Below are positions 24,254 through 36,800 of a stretch of 64,000 nucleotides of DNA, piece after piece. The translations under genes were made by a program, and so were the position numbers. Each line of letters opens with the position of its first letter. Position 1 is the stretch's first letter. Origin of the DNA: Synchiropus splendidus. Taxonomy: Eukaryota > Chordata > Actinopteri > Syngnathiformes > Callionymidae. Location of the stretch: assembly GCF_027744825.2 (NCBI RefSeq), contig NC_071340.1, positions 193,501 to 257,500 on the forward strand, read 5' to 3'. The notes below the pieces were generated by a model. That model was given only the letters and a program-made list of their open reading frames with translations, did not search any database and was not told where the DNA came from.

Positions 24254-25193
24254 GAGATTTTAACCTCCCACTATAGCAGAAAGGGTCTTTCTAGTAGGTG
24301 CACATCAAATCTAAGCTCTCTGAAGTGTTTTTCGAAAGTTATCAACACTTTTATGTTTGGCGTTCCGAAACCCACCTTATCTCAGGCTGAAAAGCGTTTT
24401 TGTGCATTGTGCCATAACTTTTCAGGAAAGCTTCAGAACATGAAATTTTAACCTCCCACTATAGCAGAAAGTGTCTTTCTAGTAGTTGCACATCAAATCT
24501 AAACTGTCTGAAGTGTTTTTCCAAAGTTATCAACACTTTTATGTTTGGCGTTCCGAAACCCACCTTATCTCCGGCTGAAAAGCGTTTTTGTGCATTGTGC
24601 CATAACTTTTCAGGGAAGCTTCAGAACATGAAATTTTAACCTCCCACTGTAGCAGAAAGGGTCTTTCTAGTAGTTGCACATCAAGTCTAAACTGTCTGAA
24701 GTGTTTTTCCAAAGTTATTAACACTTTTATGTTTGGCGTTCCGAAACCCACCTTATCTCAGGCTGAAAAGCGTTTTTGTGCATTGTGCCATAACTTTTCA
24801 GGGAAGCTTCAGAACATGAAATTTTAACCTCCCACTATAGCAGAAAGGGTCTTTCTAGTAGTTGCACATCAAATCTAAACTGTCTGAAGTGTTTTTCAAA
24901 AGTTATTAACACTTTTATGTTTGGCGTTCCAAAACCCACCTTATCTCAGGCTGAAAAGCGTTTTTGTGCATTGTGCCATAACTTTTCAGGAAAGCTTCAG
25001 AACATGAAATTTTAACCTCCCACTATAGCAGAAAGGGTCTTTCTAGTAGTTGCACATCAAATCTAAACTGTCTGAAGTGTTTTTCCAAAGTTATCAACAC
25101 TTTTATGTTTGGCGTTCCGAAACCCACCTTATCTCAGGCTGAAAAGCGTTTTTACGCATTGTGCCATAACTTTTCAGGGAAGCTTCAGAACAT
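24254..25193. repeat. Chimeric segment, displaced HOR-1 pieces (5 monomers, 940 bp)
   Basis: Monomer 130 starts as the GAGATT unit and switches to class B between 24257 and 24298. Monomers 130 (end), 131 and 132 (start) resemble monomers 107-109, 4324 bp upstream, including CACTGTAGC at 24649, though CTCCGG near 24571 is private. Monomer 132 switches between 24649 and 24685 to the CAAGTC unit. From there to the next GAGATT at 25194 it repeats 23745-24257 with a 940-bp shift, including TTCCAAAAC. Two exchanges out of register explain the pattern. Confidence 0.85.
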
Positions 25194-27637
25194 GAGATTT
25201 TAACCTCCCACTATAGCAGAAAGGGTCTTTCTAGTAGGTGCACATCAAATCTAAGCTCTCTGAAGTGTTTTTCGAAAGTTATCAACACTTTTATGTTTGG
25301 CGTTCCGAAACCCACCTTATCTCAGGCTGAAAAGCGTTTTTGTGCATTGTGCCATAACTTTTCAGGGAAGCTTCAGAACATGAAATTTTAACCTCCCACT
25401 ATAGCAGAAAGGGTCTTTCTAGTAGTTGCACATCAAATCTAAACTGTCTGAAGTGTTTTTCCAAAGTTATTAACACTTTTATGTTTGGCGTTCCGAAACC
25501 CACCTTATCTCAGGCTGAAAAGCGTTTTTGTGCATTGTGCCATAACTTTTCAGGGAAGCTTCAGAACATGAAATTTTAACCTCCCACTATAGCAGAAAGG
25601 GTCTTTCTAGTAGTTGCACATCAAATCTAAACTGTCTGAAGTGTTTTTCCAAAGTTATCAACACTTTTATGTTTGGCGTTCCGAAACCCACCTTATCTCA
25701 GGCTGAAAAGCGTTTTTGTGCATTGTGCCATAACTTTTCAGGGAAGCTTCAGAACATGAAATTTTAACCTCCCACTATAGCAGAAAGGGTCTTTCTAGTA
25801 GGTGCACATCAAATCTAAGCTCTCTGAAGTGTTTTTCGAAAGTTATCAACACTTTTATGTTTGGCGTTCCGAAACCCACCTTATCTCAGGCTGAAAAGCG
25901 TTTTTGTGCATTGTGCCATAACTTTTCAGGAAAGCTTCAGAACATGAAATTTTAACCTCCCACTATAGCAGAAAGGGTCTTTCTAGTAGTTGCACATCAA
26001 ATCTAAACTGTCTGAAGTGTTTTTCCAAAGTTATCAACACTTTTATGTTTGGCGTTCCGAAACCCACCTTATCTCAGGCTGAAAAGCGTTTTTGTGCATT
26101 GTGCCATAACTTTTCAGGGAAGCTTCAGAACATGAAATTTTAACCTCCCACTATAGCAGAAAGGGTCTTTCTAGTAGGTGCACATCAAATCTAAGCTCTC
26201 TGAAGTGTTTTTCGAAAGTTATCAACACTTTTATGTTTGGCGTTCCGAAACCCACCTTATCTCAGGCTGAAAAGCGTTTTTGTGCATTGTGCCATAACTT
26301 TTCAGGAAAGCTTCAGAACATGAAATTTTAACCTCCCACTATAGCAGAAAGGGTCTTTCTAGTAGTTGCACATCAAATCTAAGCTGTCTGAAGTGTTTTT
26401 CCAAAGTTATCAACACTTTTATGTTTGGCGTTCCGAAACCCACCTTATCTCAGGCTGAAAAGCGTTTTTACGCATTGTGCCATAACTTTTCAGGGAAGCT
26501 TCAGAACATGAAATTTTAACCTCCCACTATAGCAGAAAGGGTCTTTCTAGTAGGTGCACATCAAATCTAAGCTCTCTGAAGTGTTTTTCGAAAGTTATCA
26601 ACACTTTTATGTTTGGCGTTCCGAAACCCACCTTATCTCAGGCTGAAAAGCGTTTTTGTGCATTGTGCCATAACTTTTCAGGAAAGCTTCAGAACATGAA
26701 ATTTTAACCTCCCACTATAGCAGAAAGTGTCTTTCTAGTAGTTGCACATCAAATCTAAACTGTCTGAAGTGTTTTTCCAAAGTTATTAACACTTTTATGT
26801 TTGGCGTTCCGAAACCCACCTTATCTCAGGCTGAAAAGCGTTTTTGTGCATTGTGCCATAACTTTTCAGGGAAGCTTCAGAACATGAAATTTTAACCTCC
26901 CACTATAGCAGAAAGGGTCTTTCTAGTAGTTGCACATCAAATCTAAACTGTCTGAAGTGTTTTTCCAAAGTTATCAACACTTTTATGTTTGGCGTTCCGA
27001 AACCCACCTTATCTCAGGCTGAAAAGCGTTTTTGTGCATTGTGCCATAACTTTTCAGGAAAGCTTCAGAACATGAAATTTTAACCTCCCACTATAGCAGA
27101 AAGTGTCTTTCTAGTAGTTGCACATCAAATCTAAACTGTCTGAAGTGTTTTTCCAAAGTTATTAACACTTTTATGTTTGGCGTTCCGAAACCCACCTTAT
27201 CTCAGGCTGAAAAGCGTTTTTGTGCATTGTGCCATAACTTTTCAGGGAAGCTTCAGAACATGAAATTTTAACCTCCCACTATAGCAGAAAGGGTCTTTCT
27301 AGTAGTTGCACATCAAATCTAAACTGTCTGAAGTGTTTTTCCAAAGTTATCAACACTTTTATGTTTGGCGTTCCGAAACCCACCTTATCTCAGGCTGAAA
27401 AGCGTTTTTACGCATTGTGCCATAACTTTTCAGGGAAGCTTCAGAACATGAAATTTTAAGCTCCCACTATAGCAGAAAGGGTCTTTCTAGTAGGTGCACA
27501 TCAAATCTAAGCTGTCTGAAGTGTTTTTCCAAAGTTATCAACACTTTTATGTTTGGCGTTCCGAAACCCACCTTATCTCAGGCTGAAAAGCGTTTTTGTG
27601 CATTGTGCCATAACTTTTCAGGGAAGCTTCAGAACAT
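25194..27637. repeat. Partial HOR-1 copy 4, monomers 135-147
   Basis: After a GAGATT start, monomer 135 switches between 25197 and 25238 to class Bg. The following classes (Ct C Ba C B A' Ba E C(A174) E A and the AAGCTCCC unit) parallel monomers 112-123 of copy 3 with a 4512-bp shift (24 monomers). Monomer 140 lacks the AAATTTAAGC and AAGGTTC marks of its partner and 141 has G62, so it derives from a slightly different relative of the unit. Correspondence ends inside monomer 147, which has the B head (G45) but continues G65 C81. Confidence 0.82.
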
Positions 27638-30600
27638 GAAATTTTAACCTCCCACTATAGCAGAAAGGGTCTTTCTAGTAGTTGCACATCAAATCTAAAC
27701 TGTCTGAAGTGTTTTTCCAAAGTTATCAACACTTTTATGTTTGGCGTTCCGAAACCCACCTTATCTCAGGCTGAAAAGCGTTTTTGTGCATTGTGCCATA
27801 ACTTTTCAGGGAAGCTTCAGAACATGAAATTTTAACCTCCCACTATAGCAGAAAGGGTCTTTCTAGTAGTTGCACATCAAATCTAAACTGTCTGAAGTGT
27901 TTTTCCAAAGTTATCAACACTTTTATGTTTGGCGTTCCGAAACCCACCTTATCTCAGGCTGAAAAGCGTTTTTGTGCATTGTGCCATAACTTTTCAGGGA
28001 AGCTTCAGAACATGAAATTTTAACCTCCCACTATAGCAGAAAGGGTCTTTCTAGTAGTTGCACATCAAATCTAAGCTGTCTGAAGTGTTTTTCAAAAGTT
28101 ATCAACACTTTTATGTTTGGCGTTCCGAAACCCACCTTATCTCAGGCTGAAAAGCGTTTTTACGCATTGTGCCATAACTTTTCAGGGAAGCTTCAGAACA
28201 TGAAATTTTAACCTCCCACTATAGCAGAAAGGGTCTTTCTAATAGGTGCACATCAAATCTAAGCTCTCTGAAGTGTTTTTCGAAAGTTATCAACACTTTT
28301 ATGTTTGGCGTTCCGAAACCCACCTTATCTCAGGCTGAAAAGCGTTTTTGTGCATTGTGCCATATCTTTTCAGGGAAGCTTCAGAACATGAAATTTTAAC
28401 CTCCCACTATAGTAGAAAGGGTCTTTCTAGTAGTTGCACATCAAATCTAAACTGTCTGAAGTGTTTTTCCAAAGTTATCAACACTTTTATGTTTGGCGTT
28501 CCGAAACCCACCTTATCTCAGGCTGAAAAGCGTTTTTGTGCATTGTGCCATAACTTTTCAGGGAAGCTTCAGAACATGAAATTTTAACCTCCCACTATAG
28601 CAGAAAGGGTCTTTCTAGTAGTTGCACATCAAATCTAAACTGTCTGAAGTGTTTTTCCAAAGTTATCAACACTTTTATGTTTGGCCTTCCGAAACCCACC
28701 TTATCTCAGGCTGAAAAGCGTTTTTGTGCATTGTGCCATAACTTTTCAGGGAAGCTTCAGAACATGAAATTTTAACCTCCCACTATAGCAGAAAGGGTCT
28801 TTCTAGTAGTTGCACATCAAATCTAAGCTGTCTGAAGTGTTTTTCAAAAGTTATCAACACTTTTATGTTTGGCGTTCCGAAACCCACCTTATCTCAGGCT
28901 GAAAAGCGTTTTTGTGCATTGTGCCATAACTTTTCAGGAAAGCTTCAGAACATGAAATTTTAACCTCCCACTATAGCAAAAAGGGTCTTTCTAGTAGTTG
29001 CACATCAAATCTAAACTGTCTGAAGTGTTTTTCCAAAGTTATCAACACTTTTATGTTTGGCGTTCCGAAACCCACCTTATCTCAGGCTGAAAAGCGTTTT
29101 TGTGCATTGTGCCATAACTTTTCAGGGAAGCTTCAGAACATGAAATTTTAACCTCCCACTATAGCAGAAAGGGTCTTTCTAGTAGTTGCACATCAAATCT
29201 AAGCTGTCTGAAGTGTTTTTCAAAAGTTATCAACACTTTTATGTTTGGCGTTCCGAAACCCACCTTATCTCAGGCTGAAAAGCGTTTTTGTGCATTGTGC
29301 CATAACTTTTCAGGAAAGCTTCAGAACATGAAATTTTAACCTCCCACTATAGCAGAAAGGGTCTTTCTAGTAGTTGCACATCAAATCTAAACTGTCTGAA
29401 GTGTTTTTCCAAAGTTATCAACACTTTTATGTTTGGCGTTCCGAAACCCACCTTATCTCAGGCTGAAAAGCGTTTTTACGCATTGTGCCATAACTTTTCA
29501 GGGAAGCTTCAGAACATGAAATTTTAAACTCCCACTATAGCAGAAAGGGTCTTTCTAGTAGGTGCACATCAAATCTAAGCTCTCTGAAGTGTTTTTCGAA
29601 AGTTATCAACACTTTTATGTTTGGCGTTCCGAAACCCACCTTATCTCAGGCTGAAAAGCGTTTTTGTGCATTGTGCCATAACTTTTCAGGGAAGCTTCAG
29701 AACATGAAATTTTAACCTCCCACTATAGCAGAAAGGGTCTTTCTAGTAGTTGCACATCAAATCTAAACTGTCTGAAGTGTTTTTCCAAAGTTATCAACAC
29801 TTTTATGTTTGGCGTTCCGAAACCCACCTTATCTCAGGCTGAAAAGCGTTTTTGTGCATTGTGCCATAACTTTTCAGGGAAGCTTCAGAACATGAAATTT
29901 TAACCTCCCACTATAGCAGAAAGGGTCTTTCTAGTAGTTGCACATCAAATCTAAACTGTCTGAAGTGTTTTTCCATAGTTATCAACACTTTTATGTTTGG
30001 CGTTCCGAAACCCACCTTATCTCAGGCTGAAAAGCGTTTTTACGCATTGTGCCATAACTTTTCAGGGAAGCTTCAGAACATGAAATTTTAAGCTCCCACT
30101 ATAGCAGAAAGGGTCTTTCTAGTAGGTGCACATCAAATCTAAGCTCTCTGAAGTGTTTTTCGAAAGTTATCAACACTTTTATGTTTGGCGTTCCGAATCC
30201 CACCTTATCTCAGGCTGAAAAGCGTTTTTGTGCATTGTGCCATAACTTTTCAGGGAAGATTCAGAACATGAAATTTTAACCTCCCACTATAGCAGAAAGG
30301 GTCTTTCTAGTAGTTGCACATCAAATCTAAACTGTCTGAAGTGTTTTTCCAAAGTTATCAACACTTTTATGTTTGGCGTTCCGAAACCCACCTTATCTCA
30401 GGCTGAAAAGCGTTTTTGTGCATTGTGCCATAACTTTTCAGGGAAGCTTCAGAACATGAAATTTTAACCTCCCACTATAGCAGAAAGGGTCTTTCTAGTA
30501 GTTGCACATCAAATCTAAACTGTCTGAAGTGTTTTTCCAAAGTTATCAACACTTTTATGTTTGGCGTTCCGAAACCCACCTTATCTCAGGCTGAAAAGCG

Positions 30601-33600
30601 TTTTTGTGCATTGTGCCATAACTTTTCAGGGAAGCTTCAGAACATGAAATTTTAACCTCCCACTATAGCAGAAAGGGTCTTTCTAGTAGTTGCACATCAA
30701 ATCTAAACTGTCTGAAGTGTTTTTCCAAAGTTATCAACACTTTTATGTTTGGCGTTCCGAAACCCACCTTATCTCAGGCTGAAAAGCGTTTTTGTGCATT
30801 GTGCCATAACTTTTCAGGGAAGCTTCAGAACATGAAATTTTAACCTCCCACTATAGCAGAAAGGGTCTTTCTAGTAGTTGCACATCAAATCTAAACTGTC
30901 TGAAGTGTTTTTCCAAAGTTATCAACACTTTTATGTTTGGCGTTCCGAAACCCACCTTATCTCAGGCTGAAAAGCGTTTTTGTGCATTGTGCCATAACTT
31001 TTCAGGGAAGCTTCAGAACATGAAATTTTAACCTCCCACTATAGCAGAAAGGGTCTTTCTAGTAGTTGCACATCAAATGTAAGCTGTCTGAAGTGTTTTT
31101 CAAAAGTTATCAACACTTTTATGTTTGGCGTGCCGAAACCCACCTTATCTCAGGCTGAAAAGCGTTTTTGTGCATTGTGCCATAACTTTTCAGGAAAGCT
31201 TCAGAACATGAAATTTTAACCTCCCACTATAGCAGAAAGGGTCTTTCTAGTAGTTGCACATCAAATCTAAACTGTCTGAAGTGTTTTTCCAAAGTTATCA
31301 ACACTTTTATGTTTGGCGTTCCGAAACCCACCTTATCTCAGGCTGAAAAGCGTTTTTGTGCATTGTGCCATAACTTTTCAGGGAAGCTTCAGAACATGAA
31401 ATTTTAACCTCCCACTATAGCAGAAAGGGTCTTTCTAGTAGTTGCACATCAAATCTAAGCTGTCTGAAGTGTTTTTCAAAAGTTATCAACACTTTTATGT
31501 TTGGCGTTCCGAAACCCACCTTATCTCAGGCTGAAAAGCGTTTTTACGCATTGTGCCATAACTTTTCAGGGAAGCTTCAGAACATGAAATTTTAACCTCC
31601 CACTATAGCAGAAAGGGTCTTTCTAGTAGTTGCACATCAAATCTAAGCTGTCTGAAGTGTTTTTCAAAAGTTATCAACACTTTTATGTTTGGCGTTCCGA
31701 AACCCACCTTATCTCAGGCTGAAAAGCGTTTTTGTGCATTGTGCCATAACTTTTCAGGGAAGCTTCAGAACATGAAATTTTAACCTCCCACTATAGCAGA
31801 AAGGGTCTTTCTAGTAGTTGCACATCAAATCTAAGCTGTCTGAAGTGTTTTTCAAAAGTTATCAACACTTTTATGTTTGGCGTTCCGAAACCCACCTTAT
31901 CTCAGGCTGAAAAGCGTTTTTGTGCATTGTGCCATAACTTTTCAGGAAAGCTTCAGAACATGAAATTTTAACCTCCCACTATAGCAGAAAGGGTCTTTCT
32001 AGTAGTTGCACATCAAATCTAAACTGTCTGAAGTGTTTTTCCAAAGTTATCAACACTTTTATGTTTGGCATTCCGAAACCCACCTTATCTCAGGCTGAAA
32101 AGCGTTTTTACGCATTGTGCCATAACTTTTCAGGGAAGCTTCAGAACATGAAATTTTAACCTCCCACTATAGCAGAAAGGGTCTTTCTAGTAGGTGCACA
32201 TCAAATCTAAGCTCTCTGAAGTGTTTTTCCAAAGTTATCAACACTTTTATGTTTGGCGTTCCGAAACCCACCTTATCTCAGGCTGAAAAGCGTTTTTGTG
32301 CATTGTGCCATAACTTTTCAGGAAAGCTTCAGAACATGAAATTTTAACCTCCCACTATAGCAGAAAGGGTCTTTCTAGTAGTTGCACATCAAATCTAAAC
32401 TGTCTGAAGTGTTTTTCCAAAGTTATCAACACTTTTATGTTTGGCGTTCCGAAACCCACCTTATCTCAGGCTGAAAAGCGTTTTTGTGCATTGTGCCATA
32501 ACTTTTCAGGGAAGCTTCAGAACATGAAATTTTAACCTCCCACTATAGCAGAAAGGGTCTTTCTAGTAGTTGCACATCAAATCTAAGCTGTCTGAAGTTT
32601 TTTTCAAAAGTTATCAACACTTTTATGTTTGGCGTTCCGAAACCCACCTTATCTCAGGCTGAAAAGCGTTTTTGTGCATTGTGCCATAACTTTTCAGGAA
32701 AGCTTCAGAACATGAAATTTTAACCTCCCACTATAGCAGAAAGGGCCTTTCTAGTAGTTGCACATCAAATCTAAACTGTCTGAAGTGTTTTTCCAAAGTT
32801 ATCAACACTTTTATGTTTGGCGTTCCGAAACCCACCTTATCTCAGGCTGAAAAGCGTTTTTACGCATTGTGCCATAACTTTTCAGGGAAGCTTCAGAACA
32901 TGAAATTTTAACCTCCCACTATAGCAGAAAGGGTCTTTCTAGTAGGTGCACATCAAATCTAAGCTCTCTGAAGTGTTTTTCGAAAGTTATCAACACTTTT
33001 ATGTTTGGCGTTCCGAAACCCACCTTATCTCAGGCTGAAAAGCGTTTTTGTGCATTGTGCCATAACTTTTCAGGGAAGCTTCAGAACATGAAATTTTAAC
33101 CTCCCACTATAGCAGAAAGTGTCTTTCTAGTAGTTGCACATCAAATCTAAACTGTCTGAAGTGTTTTTCCAAAGTTATTAACACTTTTATGTTTGGCGTT
33201 CCGAAACCCACCTTATCTCAGGCTGAAAAACGTTTTTGTGCATTGTGCCATAACTTTTCAGGGAAGCTTCAGAACATGAAATTTTAACCTCCCACTATAG
33301 CAGAAAGGGTCTTTCTCGTAGTTGCACATCAAATCTAAACTGTCTGAAGTGTTTTTCCAAAGTTATCAACACTTTTATGTTTGGCGTTCCGAAACCCACC
33401 TTATCTCAGGCTGAAAAGCGTTTTTACGCATTGTGCCATAACTTTTCAGGGAAGCTTCAGAACATGAAATTTTAAGCTCCCACTATAGCAGAAAGGGTCT
33501 TTCTAGTAGGTGCACATCAAATCTAAGCTCTCTGAAGTGTTTTTCGAAAGTTACCAACACTTTTATGTTTGGCGTTCCGAAACCCACCTTATCTCAGGCT

Positions 33601-33841
33601 GAAAAGCGTTTTTGTGCATTGTGCCATAACTTTTCAGGGAAGCTTCAGAACATGAAATTTTAACCTCCCACTATAGCAGAAAGGGTCTTTCTAGTAGTTG
33701 CACATCAAATCTAAACTGTCTGAAGTGTTTTTCCAAAGTTATCAACACTTTTATGTTTGGCGTTCCGAAACCCACCTTATCTCAGGCTGAAAAGCGTTTT
33801 TGTGCATTGTGCCATAACTTTTCAGGGAAGCTTCAGAACAT
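27638..33841. repeat. Mosaic array, monomers 148-180
   Basis: Class order by eye: C C D/A Bg C C D C D A Bg C A Bg C C C C D C D/A D(G174) D A B-head/C C D A Bg E A Bg C. Many monomers carry one private substitution (CTAATAGG and CATATC in 28202-28389, TAGTAGAAA in 28390-28577, GGCCTTCC near 28684, CCATAG near 29975, CCGAATCC near 30197, AAATGT near 31079, GGCATTCC near 32069, TTACCAAC near 33552). That is more scatter than in HOR-1, as expected of a block not recently homogenised. No gene and no foreign insertion seen. Confidence 0.82.
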
Positions 33842-36800
33842 GAAATTTTAACCTCCCACTATAGCAGAAAGGGTCTTTCTAGTAGTTGCACATCAAATCT
33901 CAACTGTCTGAAGTGTTTTTCCAAAGTTATCAACACTTTTATGTTTGGCGTTCCGAAACCCACCTTATCTCAGGCTGAAAAGCGTTTTTGTGCATTGTGC
34001 CATAACTTTTCAGGGAAGCTTCAGAACATGAAATTTTAACCTCCCACTATAGCAGAAAGGGTCTTTCTAGTAGTTGCACATCAAATCTAAGCTGTCTGAA
34101 GTGTTTTTCAAAAGTTATCAACACTTTTATGTTTGGCGTTCCGAAACCCACCTTATCTCAGGCTGAAAAGCGTTTTTGTGCATTGTGCCATAACTTTTCA
34201 GGAAAGCTTCAGAACATGAAATTTTAACCTCCCACTATAGCAGAAAGGGTCTTTCTAGTAGTTGCACATCAAATCTAAACTGTCTGAAGTGTTTTTCCAA
34301 AGTTATCAACACTTTTATGTTTGGCGTTCCGAAACCCAACTTATCTCAGGCTGAAAAGCGTTTTTACGCATTGAGCCATAACTTTTCAGGGAAGCTTCAG
34401 AACATGAAATTTTAACCTCCCACTATAGCAGAAAGGGTCTTTCTAGTAGGTGCACATCAAATCTAAGCTCTCTGAAGTGTTTTTCGAAAGTTATCAACAC
34501 TTTTATGTTTGGCGTTCCGAAACCCACCTTATCTCAGGCTGAAAAGCGTTTTTGTGCATTGTGCCATAACTTTTCAGGAAAGCTTCAGAACATGAAATTT
34601 TAACCTCCCACTATAGCAGAAAGGGTCTTTCTAGTAGTTGCACATCAAATCTAAACTGTCTGAAGTGTTTTTCCAAAGTTATCAACACTTTTATGTTTGG
34701 CGTTCCGAAACCCACCTTATCTCAGGCTGAAAAGCGTTTTTGTGCATTGTGCCATAACTTTTCAGGGAAGCTTCAGAACATGAAATTTTAACCTCCCACT
34801 ATAGCAGAAAGGGTCTTTCTAGTAGTTGCACATCAAATCTAAGCTGTCTGAAGTGTTTTTCAAAAGTTATCAACACTTTTATGTTTGGCGTTCCGAAACC
34901 CACCTTATCTCAGGCTGAAAAGCGTTTTTGTGCATTGTGCCATAACTTTTCAGGAAAGCTTCAGAACATGAAATTTTAACCTCCCACTATAGCAGAAAGG
35001 GTCTTTCTAGTAGTTGCACATCAAATCTAAACTGTCTGAAGTGTTTTTCCAAAGTTATCAACACTTTTATGTTTGGCGTTCCGAAACCCACCTTATCTCA
35101 GGCTGAAAAGCGTTTTTACGCATTGTGCCATAACTTTTCAGGGAAGCTTCAGAACATGAAATTTTAACCTCCCACTATAGCAGAAAGGGTCTTTCTAGTA
35201 GGTGCACATCAAATCTAAGCTCTCTGAAGTGTTTTTCGAAAGTTATCAACACTTTTATGTTTGGCGTTCCGAAACCCACCTTATCTCAGGCTGAAAAGCG
35301 TTTTTGTGCATTGTGCCATAACTTTTCAGGGAAGCTTCAGAACATGAAATTTTAACCTCCCACTATAGCAGAAAGGGTCTTTCTAGTAGTTGCACATCAA
35401 ATCTAAGCTGTCTGAAGTGTTTTTCAAAAGTTATCAACACTTTTATGTTTGGCGTTCCGAAACCCACCTTATCTCAGGCTGAAAAGCGTTTTTGTGCATT
35501 GTGCCATAACTTTTCAGGAAAGCTTCAGAACATGAAATTTTAACCTCCCACTATAGCAGAAAGGGTCTTTCTAGTAGTTGCACATCAAATCTAAGCTCTC
35601 TGAGGTGTTTTTCCAAAGTTATCAACACTTTTATGTTTGGCGTTCCGAAACCCACCTTATCTCAGGCTGAAAAGCGTTTTTGTGCATTGTGCCATAACTT
35701 TTCAGGAAAGCTTCAGAACATGAAATTTTAACCTCCCACTATAGCAGAAAGGGTTTTTCTAGTAGTTGCACATCAAATCTAAACTGTCTGAAGTGTTTTT
35801 CAAAAGTTATCAACACTTTTATGTTTGGCGTTCCGAAACCCACCTTATCTCAGGCTGAAAAGCGTTTTTACGCATTGTGCCATAACTTTTCAGGGAAGCT
35901 TCAGAACATGAAATTTTAACCTCCCACTATAGCAGAAAGGGTCTTTCTAGTAGGTGCACATCAAATCTAAGCTCTCTGAAGTGTTTTTCGAAAGTTATCA
36001 ACACTTTTATGTTTGGCGTTCCGAAACCCACCTTATCTCAGGCTGAAAAGCGTTTTTGTGCATTGTGCCATAACTTTTCAGGAAAGCTTCAGAACGTGAA
36101 ATTTTAACCTCCCACTATAGCAGAAAGTGTCTTTCTAGCAGTTGCATATCAAATCTAAACTGTCTGAAGTGTTTTTCCAAAGTTATTAACACTTTTATGT
36201 TTGGCGTTCCAAAACCCACCTTATCTCAGGCTGAAAAACGTTTTTGTGCATTGTGCCATAACTTTTCAGGGAAGCTTCAGAACATGAAATTTTAACCTCC
36301 CACTATAGCAGAAAGGGTCTTTCTAGTAGTTGCACATCAAATCTAAACTGTCTGAAGTGTTTTTCCAAAGTTATCAACACTTTTATGTTTGGCGTTCCGA
36401 AACCCACCTTATCTCAGGCTGAAAAGCGTTTTTACGCATTGTGCCATAACTTTTCAGGGAAGCTTCAGAACATGAAATTTTAACCTCCCACTATAGCAGA
36501 AAGGGTCTTTCTAGTAGTTGCACATCAAATCTAAACTGTCTGAAGTGTTTTTCCAAAGTTATCAACACTTTTATGTTTGGCGTTCCGAAACCCACCTTAT
36601 CTCAGGCTGAAAAGCGTTTTTGTGCATTGTGCCATAACTTTTCAGGGAAGCTTCAGAACATGAAATTTTAACCTCCCACTATAGCAGAAAGGGTCTTTCT
36701 AGTAGTTGCACATCAAATCTAAGCTGTCTGAAGTGTTTTTCAAAAGTTATCAACACTTTTATGTTTGGCGTTCCGAAACCCACCTTATCTCAGGCTGAAA

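Noticed and set aside
28348..28587. Open frame of 79 codons on the plus strand
   Set aside because: It depends on a private CATATC change near 28364 and TAGTAGAAA near 28413 in two mosaic monomers. There is no domain, no counterpart in other copies and no codon signal; it is a chance opening in satellite DNA.
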